DNA from: Akkermansiaceae bacterium
Lineage (GTDB): Bacteria > Verrucomicrobiota > Verrucomicrobiia > Verrucomicrobiales > Akkermansiaceae
NCBI GenBank assembly: GCA_019634595.1
Contig: JAHCBC010000002.1
Span: forward strand, 620,001-684,000
Length of the DNA: 64,000 nt
Direction of reading: 5' to 3'
Below, one piece after another: positions 63,022-64,000 of this stretch. Position numbers and translations under genes: made by a program. Positions within the stretch are counted from its first letter, which is position 1. Each line of letters opens with the position of its first letter. The notes below the pieces were generated by a model. That model saw only the letters and a list, made by a program, of their open reading frames with translations. It made no database searches and had not been told where the DNA came from.

Positions 63022-64000
63022 ATGAAACCATCCCGCAAGCCTCTCCTCGTTCTGGCCGCCGTCACCGCGGCGTCATCCTTCTTCGGAGCACGTGCCGATG
63101 AACTCAACGTCTACTCCCACCGCCACTACACCGGGGACCAGGCGATCAACCGCCTCTTCACCGAGAAAACCGGCATCAAGGTCAACGTCGTGAACGCGGA
63201 TGCGGACCAGCTCATCGAGCGGTTGAAAACCGAAGGCGCGAACAGCCCGGCGGACCTTCTCGTCACCGTGGATGCCGGACGTCTCCAGCGCGCCAAGGCG
63301 GAGGGCCTGCTCCAGCCTCTGGATTCGGAAGTGCTGAAAAACGCCTCCCCGAAGGAACTGCGCGATCCGGAAGGCTACTGGTATCCCTACACGCTCCGCG
63401 CCCGCGTCATCCTCGCCGCGAAGGACCGCGTGAAAGCCGGTGAGATCAAGACCTATGAGGACCTCGCGAAGCCTGAGTGGCGTGGCCGCCTGCTGGCGCG
63501 TTCCTCCACCAGCAGCTACAACCAGTCCCTGCTCGCCTCCATCGTGAGCGCGAACGGCAAGGATGAGGCCGCGAAGTGGGCGAAAGGCGTCGTCTCGAAC
63601 TTCGCCCGCCCGCCGCAGGGTGGTGACCGCGACCAGATCAAGGCCGTGGCCTCCGGTCTGGCGGACGTCTGCATTTCCAACACCTACTACCTCGGACTGC
63701 TTCTGAACTCGAAGGACGAGGCGGACCGCAAGGCGGGTGAAGCCGTCACCGTGATCTTCCCGAACCAGGATGGCCGCGGCGCCCAGTGCAATGTCAGCGG
63801 CGCGGGTGTGACGAAGCACGCCAAGAACGTCGCCCAGGCGAAGGCCTACCTGGAGTTCCTCGTCAGCCCGGAGATCCAGAAGATGATCGCCAACAGCACC
63901 TACGAGCATCCGGTCAACGGTGACGTCACCCTCAGCCCGACCCACGAAAGTTGGGGCAAGTTCAAGATCGACACGGAAACCTTTCCGAAAATGTCGGAAA
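63022..64000 (+). CDS. Fe(3+) ABC transporter substrate-binding protein (FutA/FbpA-like), truncated by window end
   Basis: 326 codons visible, continuing past the right edge. Leader of about 25 residues, then ELNVYSHRHYTGDQAINRLF, the usual start of FutA-type ferric-binding proteins, LLVTVDAGRLQRAKAEGLLQ, and ADVCISNTYYLGLLL with the paired tyrosines that bind Fe3+, then GAGVTKHAKNVAQAKAYLEFL. Periplasmic; delivers ferric iron to an FbpB/C-like permease, presumably downstream. I see no clear Fur box in 62889-63021. Confidence 0.92.
   Translation, partial: MKPSRKPLLVLAAVTAASSFFGARADELNVYSHRHYTGDQAINRLFTEKTGIKVNVVNADADQLIERLKTEGANSPADLLVTVDAGRLQRAKAEGLLQPLDSEVLKNASPKELRDPEGYWYPYTLRARVILAAKDRVKAGEIKTYEDLAKPEWRGRLLARSSTSSYNQSLLASIVSANGKDEAAKWAKGVVSNFARPPQGGDRDQIKAVASGLADVCISNTYYLGLLLNSKDEADRKAGEAVTVIFPNQDGRGAQCNVSGAGVTKHAKNVAQAKAYLEFLVSPEIQKMIANSTYEHPVNGDVTLSPTHESWGKFKIDTETFPKMSE

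Overview
The window is GC-rich (by eye roughly 60-65%), densely coded, double-membrane bacterial DNA. I infer a member of the Verrucomicrobiota, possibly near Luteolibacter/Verrucomicrobiaceae. The reasons are a complete LPS-export set (lptB, an LptC/LptA-like protein, lptD, kdsA), several secreted enzymes with Tat-type leaders (Gfo/Idh/MocA oxidoreductase, phosphoesterase, a pyruvyltransferase-fold protein, FAD oxidoreductase), a sialate O-acetylesterase, and a subtilase ending in Ca-binding repeats plus a '...FYRL' domain. This is inference: no rRNA or tRNA gene is present to anchor it. Shine-Dalgarno sequences are mostly weak, and GTG and TTG starts are common.

Layout. 1-7312 (minus): exported enzymes for carbohydrate, phosphate and protein breakdown. 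7613-18407 (mostly plus): YheT-type hydrolase, FAD oxidoreductase, NlpC/P60 lipoprotein (minus), rdgB (minus), two tandem secreted thioredoxins, leuS, and a SWIM-SNF2 helicase. 18421-23118: rhomboid protease, then ybbP-ybbA divergent from a tesA-like gene, the same arrangement as in E. coli.

23119-29725 (plus) is the main accessory region. It holds two translationally coupled DUF262 proteins, the first with a DUF1524/HNH-like C-terminus, followed by a TM2 protein, a duplicated zinc-ribbon mini-protein, a WYL regulator and a DEDDh exonuclease. It looks like a defence or nucleic-acid-processing locus and is the best candidate for an undescribed system.

29719-36284 (minus): an exporter operon (Cys-rich secreted protein, HlyD-like adaptor, ATPase, two FtsX-type permeases, lipoprotein). 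It has been invaded by GATGCAGGAT-type repeats and by a four-helix-bundle (IVP-like) gene framed by a perfect 15-bp inverted repeat.

36372-47735: HAD phosphatase; DUF1844-kdsA-lptC/A-lptB (minus); M16 peptidase; nitroreductase and lptD (minus); rfbB (plus). Together these cover Kdo synthesis, LPS transport and insertion, and dTDP-sugar supply.

47954-54905: urea ABC transporter in the unusual order urtB-C-D-E, then a beta-barrel porin, then urtA, with a possible sigma-54 site before the porin. 55025-64000: SDR epimerase, CPA2 antiporter, APC permease, DASS symporter, beta-propeller protein, HAD hydrolase, and an iron-binding protein cut by the right edge. Two MITE/REP-like inverted-repeat elements (10021-10186, 47731-47874) and a 10-bp phased repeat (7550-7579) lie between genes. 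No CRISPR array, tRNA, rRNA or transposase gene was seen.
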